Source of the DNA: an uncultured Flavobacteriales bacterium
GTDB lineage: Bacteria > Bacteroidota > Bacteroidia > Flavobacteriales_G > Salibacteraceae
Reading direction: 5' to 3'
DNA length: 64,000 nucleotides
NCBI GenBank assembly: GCA_937121175.1
Contig: CAKZKD010000011.1
Span: 1 to 64,000, forward strand
The position numbers and the translations under genes were made by a program. Under the pieces are notes generated by a model. The model did no database searches. It saw only the letters and a list, made by a program, of their open reading frames with translations, and was not told the DNA's origin. Of the stretch, positions 7,650-15,252 are shown one piece after another; the stretch's first letter is position 1, and the number at the start of each line of letters is the position of its first letter.

Positions 7650-8537
7650 TTATCCATTCAAAGCTTCAGCTCCACCAACAATTTCTAAGATTTCGGTAGT
7701 AATTGCTGTTTGACGTGCTTTGTTATATGTCAATTTTAAATCCCCTAATAAATCAGAAGCGTTATCTGTTGCTTTATGCATTGCGGTCATACGTGCGCCG
7801 TGCTCTGAAGCTAAAGAGTCTTTAAGTCCTTTGTAAAAAGCAGTTCTTAAAGCGTTTGGAATCAAAACTTCCAACAACTCTTCTTTTCCAGGTTGGAAAA
7901 TGTAGTCGTTGTTTTCAGATTCTGTTTCAGTCGCTTCTTCCGCCTTAATAGGAAGAAGGGTTTCAGTAGTTACAATTTGTGTAGCAGCGTTCTTAAACTG
8001 GTTGTAAATGATTCTTACCTCATCAAACTCCCCGTTTGCAAACGCATCCATTGCAGGTTGAAAAATATCCGCAGCTTTTTGATAATTCATATCATCAAAA
8101 ATGGCATACGCCTCTTCAAGATTCATGAATGCATCACTAGAACACAATCTACTATCTTTCTTATATGAATCTGAAGCTTTTTTACCTATTGGATAAATTG
8201 TGACCTCTTTTCCTGCTAATTCTCCAGCAGATAAACGCGCTACTTCTTTAATGATGTTGGCGTTAAAACCTCCACAAAGTCCTCTGTTCGAGTTAATTGG
8301 AATAACCAACACTTTGTTCGCTGGACGTTCTGTTGCGTATGGATTCTCCATTTCCAACATAGTCTCAGTAAGGTTGCCCATCATTTGCTTCACCTTTGCC
8401 GCATAAGGTCTCATTTGAGTAATACTATCCTGCGCTCTTTTCAGTTTTGCAGCAGAAACCATTTTCATGGCAGAGGTAATTTGCATGGTAGAATTTACCG
8501 ATGTAATCCTCGTTCGTATTTCTTTCAAATTTGCCAT
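7650..8537 (-). CDS. atpG: F1 ATP synthase gamma subunit
   Basis: The gamma subunit is the central rotor shaft of F1, turning inside the alpha3beta3 ring. The 295-residue product starts with the conserved ANLKEIRTRITSVNSTMQIT and reaches SAMKMVSAAKLKRAQ by residue 37. It ends with the classic C-terminal rotor helix, including ARMTAMHKATDNASDL and NKARQTAITTEILEIVGGAEAL. Length matches the 285-295 of the family. It is the last gene of the leftward atp operon and converges on the TPR-membrane gene across a 58-base gap that contains only a weak short hairpin. Confidence 0.97.
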   Translation of the reverse strand: MANLKEIRTRITSVNSTMQITSAMKMVSAAKLKRAQDSITQMRPYAAKVKQMMGNLTETMLEMENPYATERPANKVLVIPINSNRGLCGGFNANIIKEVARLSAGELAGKEVTIYPIGKKASDSYKKDSRLCSSDAFMNLEEAYAIFDDMNYQKAADIFQPAMDAFANGEFDEVRIIYNQFKNAATQIVTTETLLPIKAEEATETESENNDYIFQPGKEELLEVLIPNALRTAFYKGLKDSLASEHGARMTAMHKATDNASDLLGDLKLTYNKARQTAITTEILEIVGGAEALNG

Positions 8538-8558
8538 ATCGCCTAAATTAAAAGGTTA

Positions 8559-10142
8559 CTATTTTGTTTTGTATTTCAAAGAAAGGTCGTGACTCACGTC
8601 TTCAAGAACATCAGTAATTCCTTCGTGGATTTTACCCGACTTTAATTCCAATAAAACACTATGATGCTTTTCTTCCATAAAGTTTAAGAACTCTTCTTCA
8701 AATTCTTTGATTCGGTTCACCGGAATATTTCCTAACAATCCTTTACTTCCTAAGTAAATGATAGCCGTTTGCTTCTCAACAGACATTGGAGACCCTTCTC
8801 TTTGCTTAAGGATTTCAACGTTACGCTTTCCTTTTTCAAGAACACGAGTAGTAGCAGCATCAAGGTCAGAACCAAATTTAGAGAATGCCTCTAATTCACG
8901 ATACTGTGCTTGGTCTAACTTCAGTGTACCTGCAACTTTTTTCATTGCCTTTATTTGAGCGTTACCACCTACACGAGATACAGAAATACCTACGTTAATT
9001 GCTGGACGTACACCTGAAAGGAATAAATCTGATTCTAAGAAAATTTGACCGTCAGTAATCGAAATTACGTTGGTAGGAATATATGCAGAAACGTCACCTG
9101 CTTGTGTTTCAATAATTGGCAATGCCGTTAAAGAACCACCACCTTTTACCTTGTCTTTCAAAGAAGCTGGTAAATCGTTCATTTGAGCAGCAATCGTATC
9201 ATCATTAATAACTTTTGCAGCACGCTCTAATAATCTAGAGTGAAGGTAGAATACATCACCTGGGTAAGCCTCACGTCCTGGAGGTCTTCTAAGAAGAAGA
9301 GAAACCTCACGGTAAGCTACCGCTTGTTTTGATAAATCATCATATACAATCAAAGCTGGACGACCAGTATCTCTGAAATACTCACCTACAGCTGCTCCGG
9401 TAAATGGAGAGTAAAACTGCATTGGAGCAGGGTCAGAAGCATTAGCAGCAACTACAGTGGTATAAGCCATTGCGCCTGCGTCTTCTAATTTCTTTACGAT
9501 TAATGCAACCGTAGAAGCTTTTTGGCCAGAAGCAACGTAAATACAGTAAACTGGCTCACCAGCATCGTAAAATTCTTTTTGGTTAATGATAGCGTCAATC
9601 GCAACGGTAGTTTTACCTGTTTGACGGTCACCAATTATTAATTCACGTTGTCCTCTACCTACAGGAATCATAGCATCAACTGCTTTTATTCCCGTTTGCA
9701 TTGGCTCTGTTACTGGCTCGCGATAGATAACTCCTGGTGCCTTTCTTTCAATTGGCATTTCAAAAGTTTCGCCTTGAATTGGTCCTTTGCCGTCGATTGG
9801 GTTACCCAATGCGTCAATAACACGACCAACAATTCCTTCACCAACATTGATAGAAGCAATTAATCCAGTTCTTTTTACAGTAGCACCTTCTCTAATTCCA
9901 GTAGATTGTCCTAAAAGTACAGCTCCTACGTTATCCTCTTCAAGGTTAAGTACGATTCCTTTTAGTCCAGTTTGGAACTCGATAAGCTCACCAGCCTGTA
10001 CATTAGACAAACCATAAATACGAGCAATACCATCTCCAACTTGGAGTACAGTACCCACTTCTTCTAATTCAGCCTCTGTTCTAAATCCAGCTAACTCTTC
10101 TCGTAGTATTGCTGAAACTTCTGCAGGTTTTAAATCCGCCAT
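8559..10142 (-). CDS. atpA: F1 ATP synthase alpha subunit
   Basis: The alpha subunit forms the nucleotide-binding, non-catalytic half of the F1 hexamer. At 527 residues it is slightly longer than the usual 505-515. The Walker A motif GDRQTGKT lies near 170, [12 protein letters not shown] follows near 262-273, and the family signature [14 protein letters not shown] occurs near 370. The N-terminal barrel domain carries [10 protein letters not shown]. It lies 21 bases downstream of atpH and upstream of atpG. No frameshift or missing motif was seen. Confidence 0.98.
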   Translation of the reverse strand: MADLKPAEVSAILREELAGFRTEAELEEVGTVLQVGDGIARIYGLSNVQAGELIEFQTGLKGIVLNLEEDNVGAVLLGQSTGIREGATVKRTGLIASINVGEGIVGRVIDALGNPIDGKGPIQGETFEMPIERKAPGVIYREPVTEPMQTGIKAVDAMIPVGRGQRELIIGDRQTGKTTVAIDAIINQKEFYDAGEPVYCIYVASGQKASTVALIVKKLEDAGAMAYTTVVAANASDPAPMQFYSPFTGAAVGEYFRDTGRPALIVYDDLSKQAVAYREVSLLLRRPPGREAYPGDVFYLHSRLLERAAKVINDDTIAAQMNDLPASLKDKVKGGGSLTALPIIETQAGDVSAYIPTNVISITDGQIFLESDLFLSGVRPAINVGISVSRVGGNAQIKAMKKVAGTLKLDQAQYRELEAFSKFGSDLDAATTRVLEKGKRNVEILKQREGSPMSVEKQTAIIYLGSKGLLGNIPVNRIKEFEEEFLNFMEEKHHSVLLELKSGKIHEGITDVLEDVSHDLSLKYKTK

Positions 10143-10163
10143 GATGTATCAATTAACTTGGGA

Positions 10164-10724
10164 CTAGCCCAACTTGTTTTTATAATTCGTTTCTTGTAAT
10201 TCTATCTTCAATTCTTGCAATTGTCTTGCAACGGAAGCATCGATTTGAGAGTCACCGACTCTTAAAACAATACCACCGATTAATTCTGCATCAACTTCTT
10301 CTACCAACTCAATTGAGTTGTGGTCCATTGTTGCAATAATGCTTTTGATTTTTGCTCTTAGGCTATCGTCTAAAGCAGTTGCAGATTTCACATTCGCTAC
10401 AATTACCTTGTTGTGCATGTTATAAAGGTCAGTAAGACCAACCGCAATTTCTTCTAGAATATCCGCTCTGCTGTTTTCTGTAATGATTTTAACAAAACCT
10501 TTAACAAGGCCCGAAATGTCTTTACCAAAAATCAACTCAATTACGTTCAGCTTTTTGTAGGTTTTGATTACCGGACTTTTAAGCATTGCTCTTAAATCGC
10601 GATTATCGCCAACTACTTTCTGAATCAATTGCATATCAGCCAATGCTCTGTCTAGCTCGTTTCTTTCTTGAGCTAAAAGCATTAGTGACTTTGCGTATCT
10701 TCTGGCAACCTTGCTAGCAACCAT
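10164..10724 (-). CDS. atpH: F1 ATP synthase delta subunit
   Basis: Delta (OSCP-like) ties the peripheral stalk to the top of F1. The 186-residue product begins VASKVARRYAKSLMLLAQE, typical of the family's N-terminal helical bundle. It ends with the conserved C-terminal GGIVLRVGDSQIDASVARQL. Length is as expected. It begins two bases after the atpF stop, consistent with coupled translation in the order atpF-atpH-atpA. Confidence 0.95.
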   Translation of the reverse strand: MVASKVARRYAKSLMLLAQERNELDRALADMQLIQKVVGDNRDLRAMLKSPVIKTYKKLNVIELIFGKDISGLVKGFVKIITENSRADILEEIAVGLTDLYNMHNKVIVANVKSATALDDSLRAKIKSIIATMDHNSIELVEEVDAELIGGIVLRVGDSQIDASVARQLQELKIELQETNYKNKLG

Positions 10725-10726
10725 AA

Positions 10727-11227
10727 TTAGTTCAATTTAATATCAGCAACTAATTCGTTTGCCAAAGACTTCTGTTTATCGTCACTTGACAATTCTTTAC
10801 GAATAATTTTTTCAGCGATTGAAATTGAAAGGCTTGCCATTTCAGTTTTCATTTCTGCAATTGCGCTTGCTTTTTCAGCTTCGATAGCAGCGTGAGCAGC
10901 TTGAACAATCTTGTCCGCTTCTTCTTTCGCTTCACCTTTTGCTTCGCCAACAATCTTGTCTTTCAATTCTCTTGCTTCTTTCAGTAAAGCGTCTCTTTCG
11001 ATTTTCGCTTCAGCAATTAAATTTTCGTTTTTAGACTGTAACTCAGCTAATTCTTTTTTTGCATTTTCAGCAGAATCTAATGATTCACGAATGGTGTTTT
11101 CTCTTTCTGAAACTGAATCCAAAATTGGCTTCCAAGCATACTTTTTAAGTATGAATAAAAGGATTAAGAATAAAATAGTTTGCCAAAAGAAAAGGCCTAC
11201 TGAAAACTGTTCGATTAATTTTTCCAA
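10727..11227 (-). CDS. atpF: F0 ATP synthase subunit b
   Basis: Subunit b is the peripheral stalk. It has one N-terminal membrane helix (FFWQTILFLILLFILKKYAW, about 13-32) followed by a long charged, heptad-rich helix with the family-typical segment SVSERENTIRESLDSAENAK, ending in SISIAEKIIRKEL. The 166-residue length is typical of single-b enzymes. No b-prime gene is present, so a homodimer is expected. Confidence 0.96.
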   Translation of the reverse strand: MEKLIEQFSVGLFFWQTILFLILLFILKKYAWKPILDSVSERENTIRESLDSAENAKKELAELQSKNENLIAEAKIERDALLKEARELKDKIVGEAKGEAKEEADKIVQAAHAAIEAEKASAIAEMKTEMASLSISIAEKIIRKELSSDDKQKSLANELVADIKLN

Positions 11228-11298
11228 AACAAATTGTTTTTTAAAATGAATTTAAAAACAACACCTCCAGCCAACCGCTGGAAGTGTTGAATACTAAA

Positions 11299-11490
11299 TT
11301 AAACTGCAAATAATGCAGCGAATCCGATACCTTCGATAAGTGCCGCAGCAATCAACATCGCAGTTTGGATTTTGTTAGTAGCTTCTGGTTGACGAGCGAT
11401 AGCTTCCATCGCTGACCCACCAATTCTACCAATACCAATACCTGCTCCGATAACAACTAATCCTGCACCTACAATAGCTGGAATTTCCAT
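11299..11490 (-). CDS. atpE: F0 ATP synthase subunit c
   Basis: The ring-forming proteolipid: two membrane helices in 63 residues. The first helix has the glycine ladder GAGIGIGRIGG, followed by the loop ARQPEA. The second helix has the ion-carrying glutamate in ALIEGIGF. The residue after this Glu is Gly, and the Gln of sodium-binding rings is absent from helix 1, so proton coupling is the likelier reading. It is shorter than most c subunits (70-80 residues) because the N-terminus is trimmed, as is usual in this phylum. Confidence 0.96.
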   Translation of the reverse strand: MEIPAIVGAGLVVIGAGIGIGRIGGSAMEAIARQPEATNKIQTAMLIAAALIEGIGFAALFAV

Positions 11491-11523
11491 AACAATTCTA
11501 ATTTAAATTAACAATAATCTTTA

Positions 11524-12639
11524 TTAATGATGTTCATGCTCTGCGACTGCACTACCGAAGTAAAGTGCGGTTAACATAGTAAATATATATGCCTGCAAAG
11601 CAGCAACAAGTAATTCTAACAATGACAATGAAACAGCTAGCGCAAATGAAAGCGAACTTCCTATCCAGCTGTGGAAAATGAACATTAAACCAATTAAACT
11701 CATAAGTACTACGTGACCCGCAGTAATGTTTGCGTACAAACGAATAAGCAATGCAAACGGCTTAATGAATATTCCTAATAATTCGATTGGGGCTAATAAT
11801 ATTTTCATTGGTACTGGCACGCCTGGCATCCAGAAAATGTGCTTCCAATATTCCGCTTTACCCGATACTTGAGTAATTATGAATGTCATAATTGCTAAAG
11901 CAAATGTTACCGAAATACTGTTGGTTACATTAATTCCGAGCGGTGTAAGGCCGAACAAGTTTACGAACCATATAAAGAAGAATACAGTAAGTAAGTAACT
12001 CATGAATTTTTTGTAGTGCTTTTCGCCAATATTTGGGATCGCAATTTCATCTCTTACAAAAATCACTAGCGGCTCTAAGAACCTTGCTGTTCCAGTAGGA
12101 ACCAAACTCTTCTTGTAAGATTTGGCCGCCCCCATAAACAAAAGCACTAACAAAAATGAAAGCACCATAATACTGAACACGTTCTTTGTGATAGAAAAGT
12201 CTAAAGGCTTTTCATTGTGAACGTGACCGTCGTGCATTGGCATAAAACCCGACTCGTCAGTTTTGTAAATTTTACCGTGATATAATGTGTAATAATTACC
12301 ATTACTTTCTGCTACCGATTCACCGTGGTGAAATTTAGAGGAGGAAAAAATTTGAAGACCGTTATCGATGAGAATAACTGGCAATGGAAAACCGTAATGC
12401 GTATTAGTTTCAGTATCTGTAAACAAATGAAATCCATACGAATCTTGCAAGTGATGCGAGATATGCGCTTTGATTTCCTCTTTCATAGTCATCGCTTCAT
12501 GACCTTCAGAATGAGAATGCTCAATTGGTGTGTTTTGGATTGAATCGGCGGCATGTTCTGCATGCCCTGAAGCGTTTAGGAGTACTGGTTGGCTTAAAAC
12601 TAAAACAGCTAGAAAAAATAAGGCTCTTGTGAACTGCAT
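11524..12639 (-). CDS. atpB: F0 ATP synthase subunit a with long His-rich N-terminal extension
   Basis: Subunit a forms the proton half-channels beside the c ring. The frame opens at 12720, but ATG 12639 is chosen: it gives a signal peptide (FTRALFFLAVLVLSQPVLLNA) and sits sensibly below the promoter at 12674-12681. The 371-residue product has a histidine- and acid-rich exported region (about 25-150) before the membrane domain. The essential arginine is in PFALLIRLYANITAGH, and the last helices read LELLVAALQAYIFTML. The extension is known for Bacteroidota AtpB, but its role is not. It is the first large gene of the operon and has its own promoter. Confidence 0.95.
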   Translation of the reverse strand: MQFTRALFFLAVLVLSQPVLLNASGHAEHAADSIQNTPIEHSHSEGHEAMTMKEEIKAHISHHLQDSYGFHLFTDTETNTHYGFPLPVILIDNGLQIFSSSKFHHGESVAESNGNYYTLYHGKIYKTDESGFMPMHDGHVHNEKPLDFSITKNVFSIMVLSFLLVLLFMGAAKSYKKSLVPTGTARFLEPLVIFVRDEIAIPNIGEKHYKKFMSYLLTVFFFIWFVNLFGLTPLGINVTNSISVTFALAIMTFIITQVSGKAEYWKHIFWMPGVPVPMKILLAPIELLGIFIKPFALLIRLYANITAGHVVLMSLIGLMFIFHSWIGSSLSFALAVSLSLLELLVAALQAYIFTMLTALYFGSAVAEHEHH

Positions 12640-12673
12640 AATTACCTGTCTGATGACGTTTCTAAATTTTGTG

Positions 12674-12702
12674 CAAAAGTAGTTGATTTTTTTAGTCAAC
12701 AA
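12674..12702 (-). promoter_or_regulatory. Promoter of atpB-E-F-H-A-G
   Basis: The minus strand carries TTG (12700-12702), an 18-base spacer, then TACTTTTG (12674-12681), an exact -7 box. The spacer contains a 5-bp inverted repeat (GTTGA / TCAAC, 12682-12700), a possible operator. The expected leader is about 30 bases. Confidence 0.6.
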
Positions 12703-12750
12703 TGCACTTCTGCATTGCATTTTTTTTTGCTCTTAATTTTTTTTGAAAAT

Positions 12751-13128
12751 TTATTCCGAAAGATTGTTAATCAGGCACTTAGCCTCCATGGTGAGCGCAA
12801 CCGCATAGGGGGTGAAAAATGCGAAAAACTCTGGTCGCTCGATAGTACCATTTGCCTTGAAATTAGAGTAAAACACTAAAAAGAAAAAACCGAACTTCAA
12901 AAAGCTACCTAAAAGGAATAAAAACCCCAAACTGTTTTGGTATTTGGGTGGCGCCTTAAGCAAGGCAATTACTATAACTATTGCGAGAATAATATTTCCA
13001 ACATAGGCAACAATAATTTGATTGTCGAATAAGGGTAGATTTAGGAATTGTAGGACTGTTACATGAACAATGAATCCCAGAGCACATACTAGGATAATCT
13101 GGGAATTGAATTTAATGAGTTGACCCAT
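12751..13128 (-). CDS. Small four-helix membrane protein, DUF6168-like, ATP synthase-associated
   Basis: The frame extends to 13182, but ATG 13128 is preferred, because the longer form overlaps atpZ by 53 bases. From 13128 the 125-residue product opens GQLIKFNSQIILVCALGF and has four hydrophobic segments, near 9-29, 38-58, 65-85 and 96-114. Its position between atpZ and atpB, with a one-base gap to atpZ, matches the small membrane protein (AtpI/DUF6168-like) often found there in Flavobacteriia. By position it could help c-ring assembly as AtpI does elsewhere; that role is inference. Confidence 0.6.
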   Translation of the reverse strand: MGQLIKFNSQIILVCALGFIVHVTVLQFLNLPLFDNQIIVAYVGNIILAIVIVIALLKAPPKYQNSLGFLFLLGSFLKFGFFFLVFYSNFKANGTIERPEFFAFFTPYAVALTMEAKCLINNLSE

Positions 13129-13129
13129 T

Positions 13130-13363
13130 CTAATTGTTCCATTTATTGAGCGCGCGAATTGTATAGGCCATAGACAAACCAACCGAAAGCAAAATTAAAC
13201 CGAGTGTAAACCAGTTTTTGTCCAATTGGTATTTGTCGTCTAGTAAACTGCCGAGGTAGGCTCCTAACCCGATAATAACCACCGTTTGTAGCCCCAGCCC
13301 AGAATAGTTGATAAACGAGGGCTTGTTTTTTTCGTTGTCTTTATTGTCTTCTTTATTATCCAT
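13130..13363 (-). CDS. AtpZ/AtpI-family ATP synthase accessory protein
   Basis: A 77-residue protein with a charged, Lys/Asp/Asn-rich N-terminus (about 1-14). Two membrane helices follow: LGLQTVVIIGLGAYLGSLLD (about 23-42) and FTLGLILLSVGLSMAYTIRAL (about 52-72). The glycine-rich first helix and the LDDKYQ turn are typical of the AtpZ/AtpI family, which assists c-ring assembly or cation supply to F0. It heads the atp gene set and has a -7 box just upstream. Confidence 0.8.
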   Translation of the reverse strand: MDNKEDNKDNEKNKPSFINYSGLGLQTVVIIGLGAYLGSLLDDKYQLDKNWFTLGLILLSVGLSMAYTIRALNKWNN

Positions 13364-13373
13364 AGGTTAGCCG

Positions 13374-13381
13374 CAAAACTA
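13374..13381 (-). promoter_or_regulatory. -7 box of atpZ
   Basis: The minus strand reads TAGTTTTG, an exact TAnnTTTG, ten bases before the atpZ start. It is divergent from the tatA promoter box at 13393-13400. Confidence 0.5.
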
Positions 13382-13392
13382 GGTATATTTAC

Positions 13393-13400
13393 TACCTTTG
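13393..13400 (+). promoter_or_regulatory. -7 box of tatA
   Basis: TACCTTTG exactly matches TAnnTTTG. It lies 33 bases before the preferred tatA start and back to back with the atpZ box. The longer frame start at 13398 would fall inside this box, which supports the internal ATG at 13434. Confidence 0.5.
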
Positions 13401-13433
13401 ACGCTTCATTATTCACAGTATAAAACGTCTAAT

Positions 13434-13598
13434 ATGGCAATTGGTCCTTGGCAAATCGTACTCATAGTAGTTGTAGTTCTTCTTTTATTTGGAGGGAAAA
13501 AGATTCCTGAATTAATGAAGGGGCTAGGTAGCGGAATGAAAGAATTTAAAAATGCGTCTAAGGAAGACGATAGCGATAAAAAAGAAACGGATAAGTAA
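13434..13598 (+). CDS. tatA: Sec-independent translocase TatA/E-type subunit
   Basis: TatA oligomers form the pore of the twin-arginine pathway that exports folded proteins. The frame opens at 13398, but ATG 13434 gives the canonical start [20 protein letters not shown] and lies downstream of the promoter box. The 54-residue product has the membrane helix (about 4-19), the hinge [16 protein letters not shown], then an amphipathic helix and a short acidic/basic tail (EDDSDKKE). It is smaller than E. coli TatA (89 residues) but normal for Bacteroidota. tatC is not in the window. Confidence 0.92.
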   Translation: MAIGPWQIVLIVVVVLLLFGGKKIPELMKGLGSGMKEFKNASKEDDSDKKETDK

Positions 13599-13623
13599 AT
13601 TACTTATCAAATTCAGATAACTG

Positions 13624-13652
13624 AGGGCAGTTCGATAATCTCGAAATGCCCT
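13624..13652 (+). terminator. Terminator after tatA
   Basis: A hairpin AGGGCA-G-TTCGA / TCGAA-A-TGCCCT with a five-base loop and a single G.A mismatch is followed by TTTT (to 13655). It separates tatA from gatA and abuts the gatA promoter box. Confidence 0.6.
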
Positions 13653-13654
13653 TT

Positions 13655-13662
13655 TATATTTG
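13655..13662 (+). promoter_or_regulatory. -7 box of gatA
   Basis: TATATTTG exactly matches TAnnTTTG and ends six bases before the ATG at 13669. The alternative TTG start at 13660 lies within the box and is therefore unlikely. The leader would be only about three bases. Confidence 0.5.
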
Positions 13663-13668
13663 GTACAA

Positions 13669-15075
13669 ATGGAATTCCCTAAATCACTTTCAGCAGTTCA
13701 ATCTAGTATAAAAAATGGTGAATACACTCTTCTCCAATTGGTAGAAGCGTATTTGACTGAAGCCGAAAAAACTGCTGACCTCAACATATTTCTTGAAGTT
13801 TGGAAAGAAGAAGCATTGGAAAAGGCTGCTGTAATTCAACAAAAAATAGATAGTGGTTCTGCTGGTAAATTAGCAGGAATGGTAATCGGATTGAAGGATA
13901 ACATTTGCTACAAAGGGCATAAAGTTTCTGCTTCGAGTAAAATTTTAGAAGGTTTTGAATCGGTTTATTCGTCAACAGTAGTTAAGCGGTTGCTGGCTGA
14001 TGACGCCATTTTTATCGGCCGATTAAACTGCGACGAATTTGCCATGGGTTCTTCAAACGAGAACTCAGCTTATGGTCCGGTAAAAAACCCACTTGACCCC
14101 AATCGAGTTCCAGGTGGAAGTTCTGGTGGTTCTGCAGCTTCGGTTGCAGCAAATACTTGTTTAGTTGCTCTGGGTTCTGATACCGGAGGAAGTATTCGTC
14201 AACCAGCCTCTTTTTGTGGGGTTTTCGGCATCAAGCCCACTTATGGAACCATTTCCAGACACGGATTAATTGCCTACGCTTCGTCATTAGACCAAATTGG
14301 TCCTTTTGCACATTCGGTGGAAGACTTGTCGGCAGTAATTGAGGTTATGGCTGGCCCAGACGAATTTGATAGTACACTGAGTACAAATCAACTAAACCTA
14401 AAAGCCGATACTAAAAAACATAGAATTGCTTATTTGCAAGAATGTTTTGACGCTGAAGGGCTCGACCCAGAGGTAAAAAAAGCACACTTGGATAAAATTG
14501 AAGAATTAAAGGCAGCTGGCCATACAGTAGAAGCTGTTTCGTTTCCTTATTTAGACCAATTGGTACCTTGCTATAATGTACTTACCAATGCTGAGGCTTC
14601 GAGTAACTTAGCTCGTTTTGACGGAATGCGTTATGGTTACCGTTCAGAAAATGCGGTGGATTTAGAAACTACTTACACCAAGTCGCGCTCGGAAGGTTTT
14701 GGCCCAGAGGTGAAGCGTAGAATTATGCTAGGAACTTTTGTTTTGAGTGCCGGATATTATGATGCGTACTACTCAAAAGCTCAAAAAGTTCGTCGATTGA
14801 TTCAAGACAAAACTTTTGAAATTTTTCAGGATTACGATTTTATTCTCACTCCCACTACACCGCATACAGCTTTCGAACTAGGAGCGCATGGGGACGATAT
14901 GGTGGCGATGTATTTAGAAGATATTTTTACGGTTCAAGCGCCGTTAGCAGGTGTTCCCGCAATGTCGATTCCACTTTTTACGCATAGCAACGGCATGCCT
15001 TTCGGCTTGCAATTAATTGCGAATAAGTTTGAAGAAGGGAAGATGTTGCAGTTTGCTGAGGAGTTGGCTGGTTAG
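13669..15075 (+). CDS. gatA: Glu-tRNA(Gln)/Asp-tRNA(Asn) amidotransferase subunit A
   Basis: GatA hydrolyses glutamine to supply ammonia for converting misacylated Glu-tRNA(Gln) to Gln-tRNA(Gln) in the GatCAB complex. ATG 13669 is chosen over the TTG at 13660, giving 468 residues. The amidase-signature triad is visible: Lys in GLKDNICYKG (near 75), the cis-Ser in PGGSSGGSAASVAA and the nucleophile in GSDTGGSIRQPASFCG. The C-terminal PLAGVPAMSIP is also typical. Length is a little below the usual 475-490. It stands alone, between a terminator and a REP-like element. Confidence 0.95.
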   Translation: MEFPKSLSAVQSSIKNGEYTLLQLVEAYLTEAEKTADLNIFLEVWKEEALEKAAVIQQKIDSGSAGKLAGMVIGLKDNICYKGHKVSASSKILEGFESVYSSTVVKRLLADDAIFIGRLNCDEFAMGSSNENSAYGPVKNPLDPNRVPGGSSGGSAASVAANTCLVALGSDTGGSIRQPASFCGVFGIKPTYGTISRHGLIAYASSLDQIGPFAHSVEDLSAVIEVMAGPDEFDSTLSTNQLNLKADTKKHRIAYLQECFDAEGLDPEVKKAHLDKIEELKAAGHTVEAVSFPYLDQLVPCYNVLTNAEASSNLARFDGMRYGYRSENAVDLETTYTKSRSEGFGPEVKRRIMLGTFVLSAGYYDAYYSKAQKVRRLIQDKTFEIFQDYDFILTPTTPHTAFELGAHGDDMVAMYLEDIFTVQAPLAGVPAMSIPLFTHSNGMPFGLQLIANKFEEGKMLQFAEELAG

Positions 15076-15091
15076 CCTAATTTCTAAACGA

Positions 15092-15205
15092 CGTCATTCC
15101 TGCGAAGGCGGGAATCTGTAGTAAGCTGTTTTAATAGATTCCGCACAGAAGTTTCGCAATACTTTTCTTTCAGAAAACCAACTCAACTAATCTTACGGAA
15201 TGACG
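15092..15205. repeat. REP/MITE-like imperfect palindrome
   Basis: Ends are exact inverted copies CGTCATTCC (15092-15100) and GGAATGACG (15197-15205). Inside the left end is TGCGAAGGCGGGAATCT, the form of a dispersed palindromic repeat found between genes in many bacteria; GATTCCGCA near 15138 is a further inner match. The element fills most of the 177-base gap between convergent gatA and the receptor gene, a usual site for such repeats. Whether other copies exist cannot be seen from this window. Confidence 0.55.
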
Positions 15206-15252
15206 AACTTGGATTGGAAAATTGACTAATCGCTTAATTATCAAATTAATAT

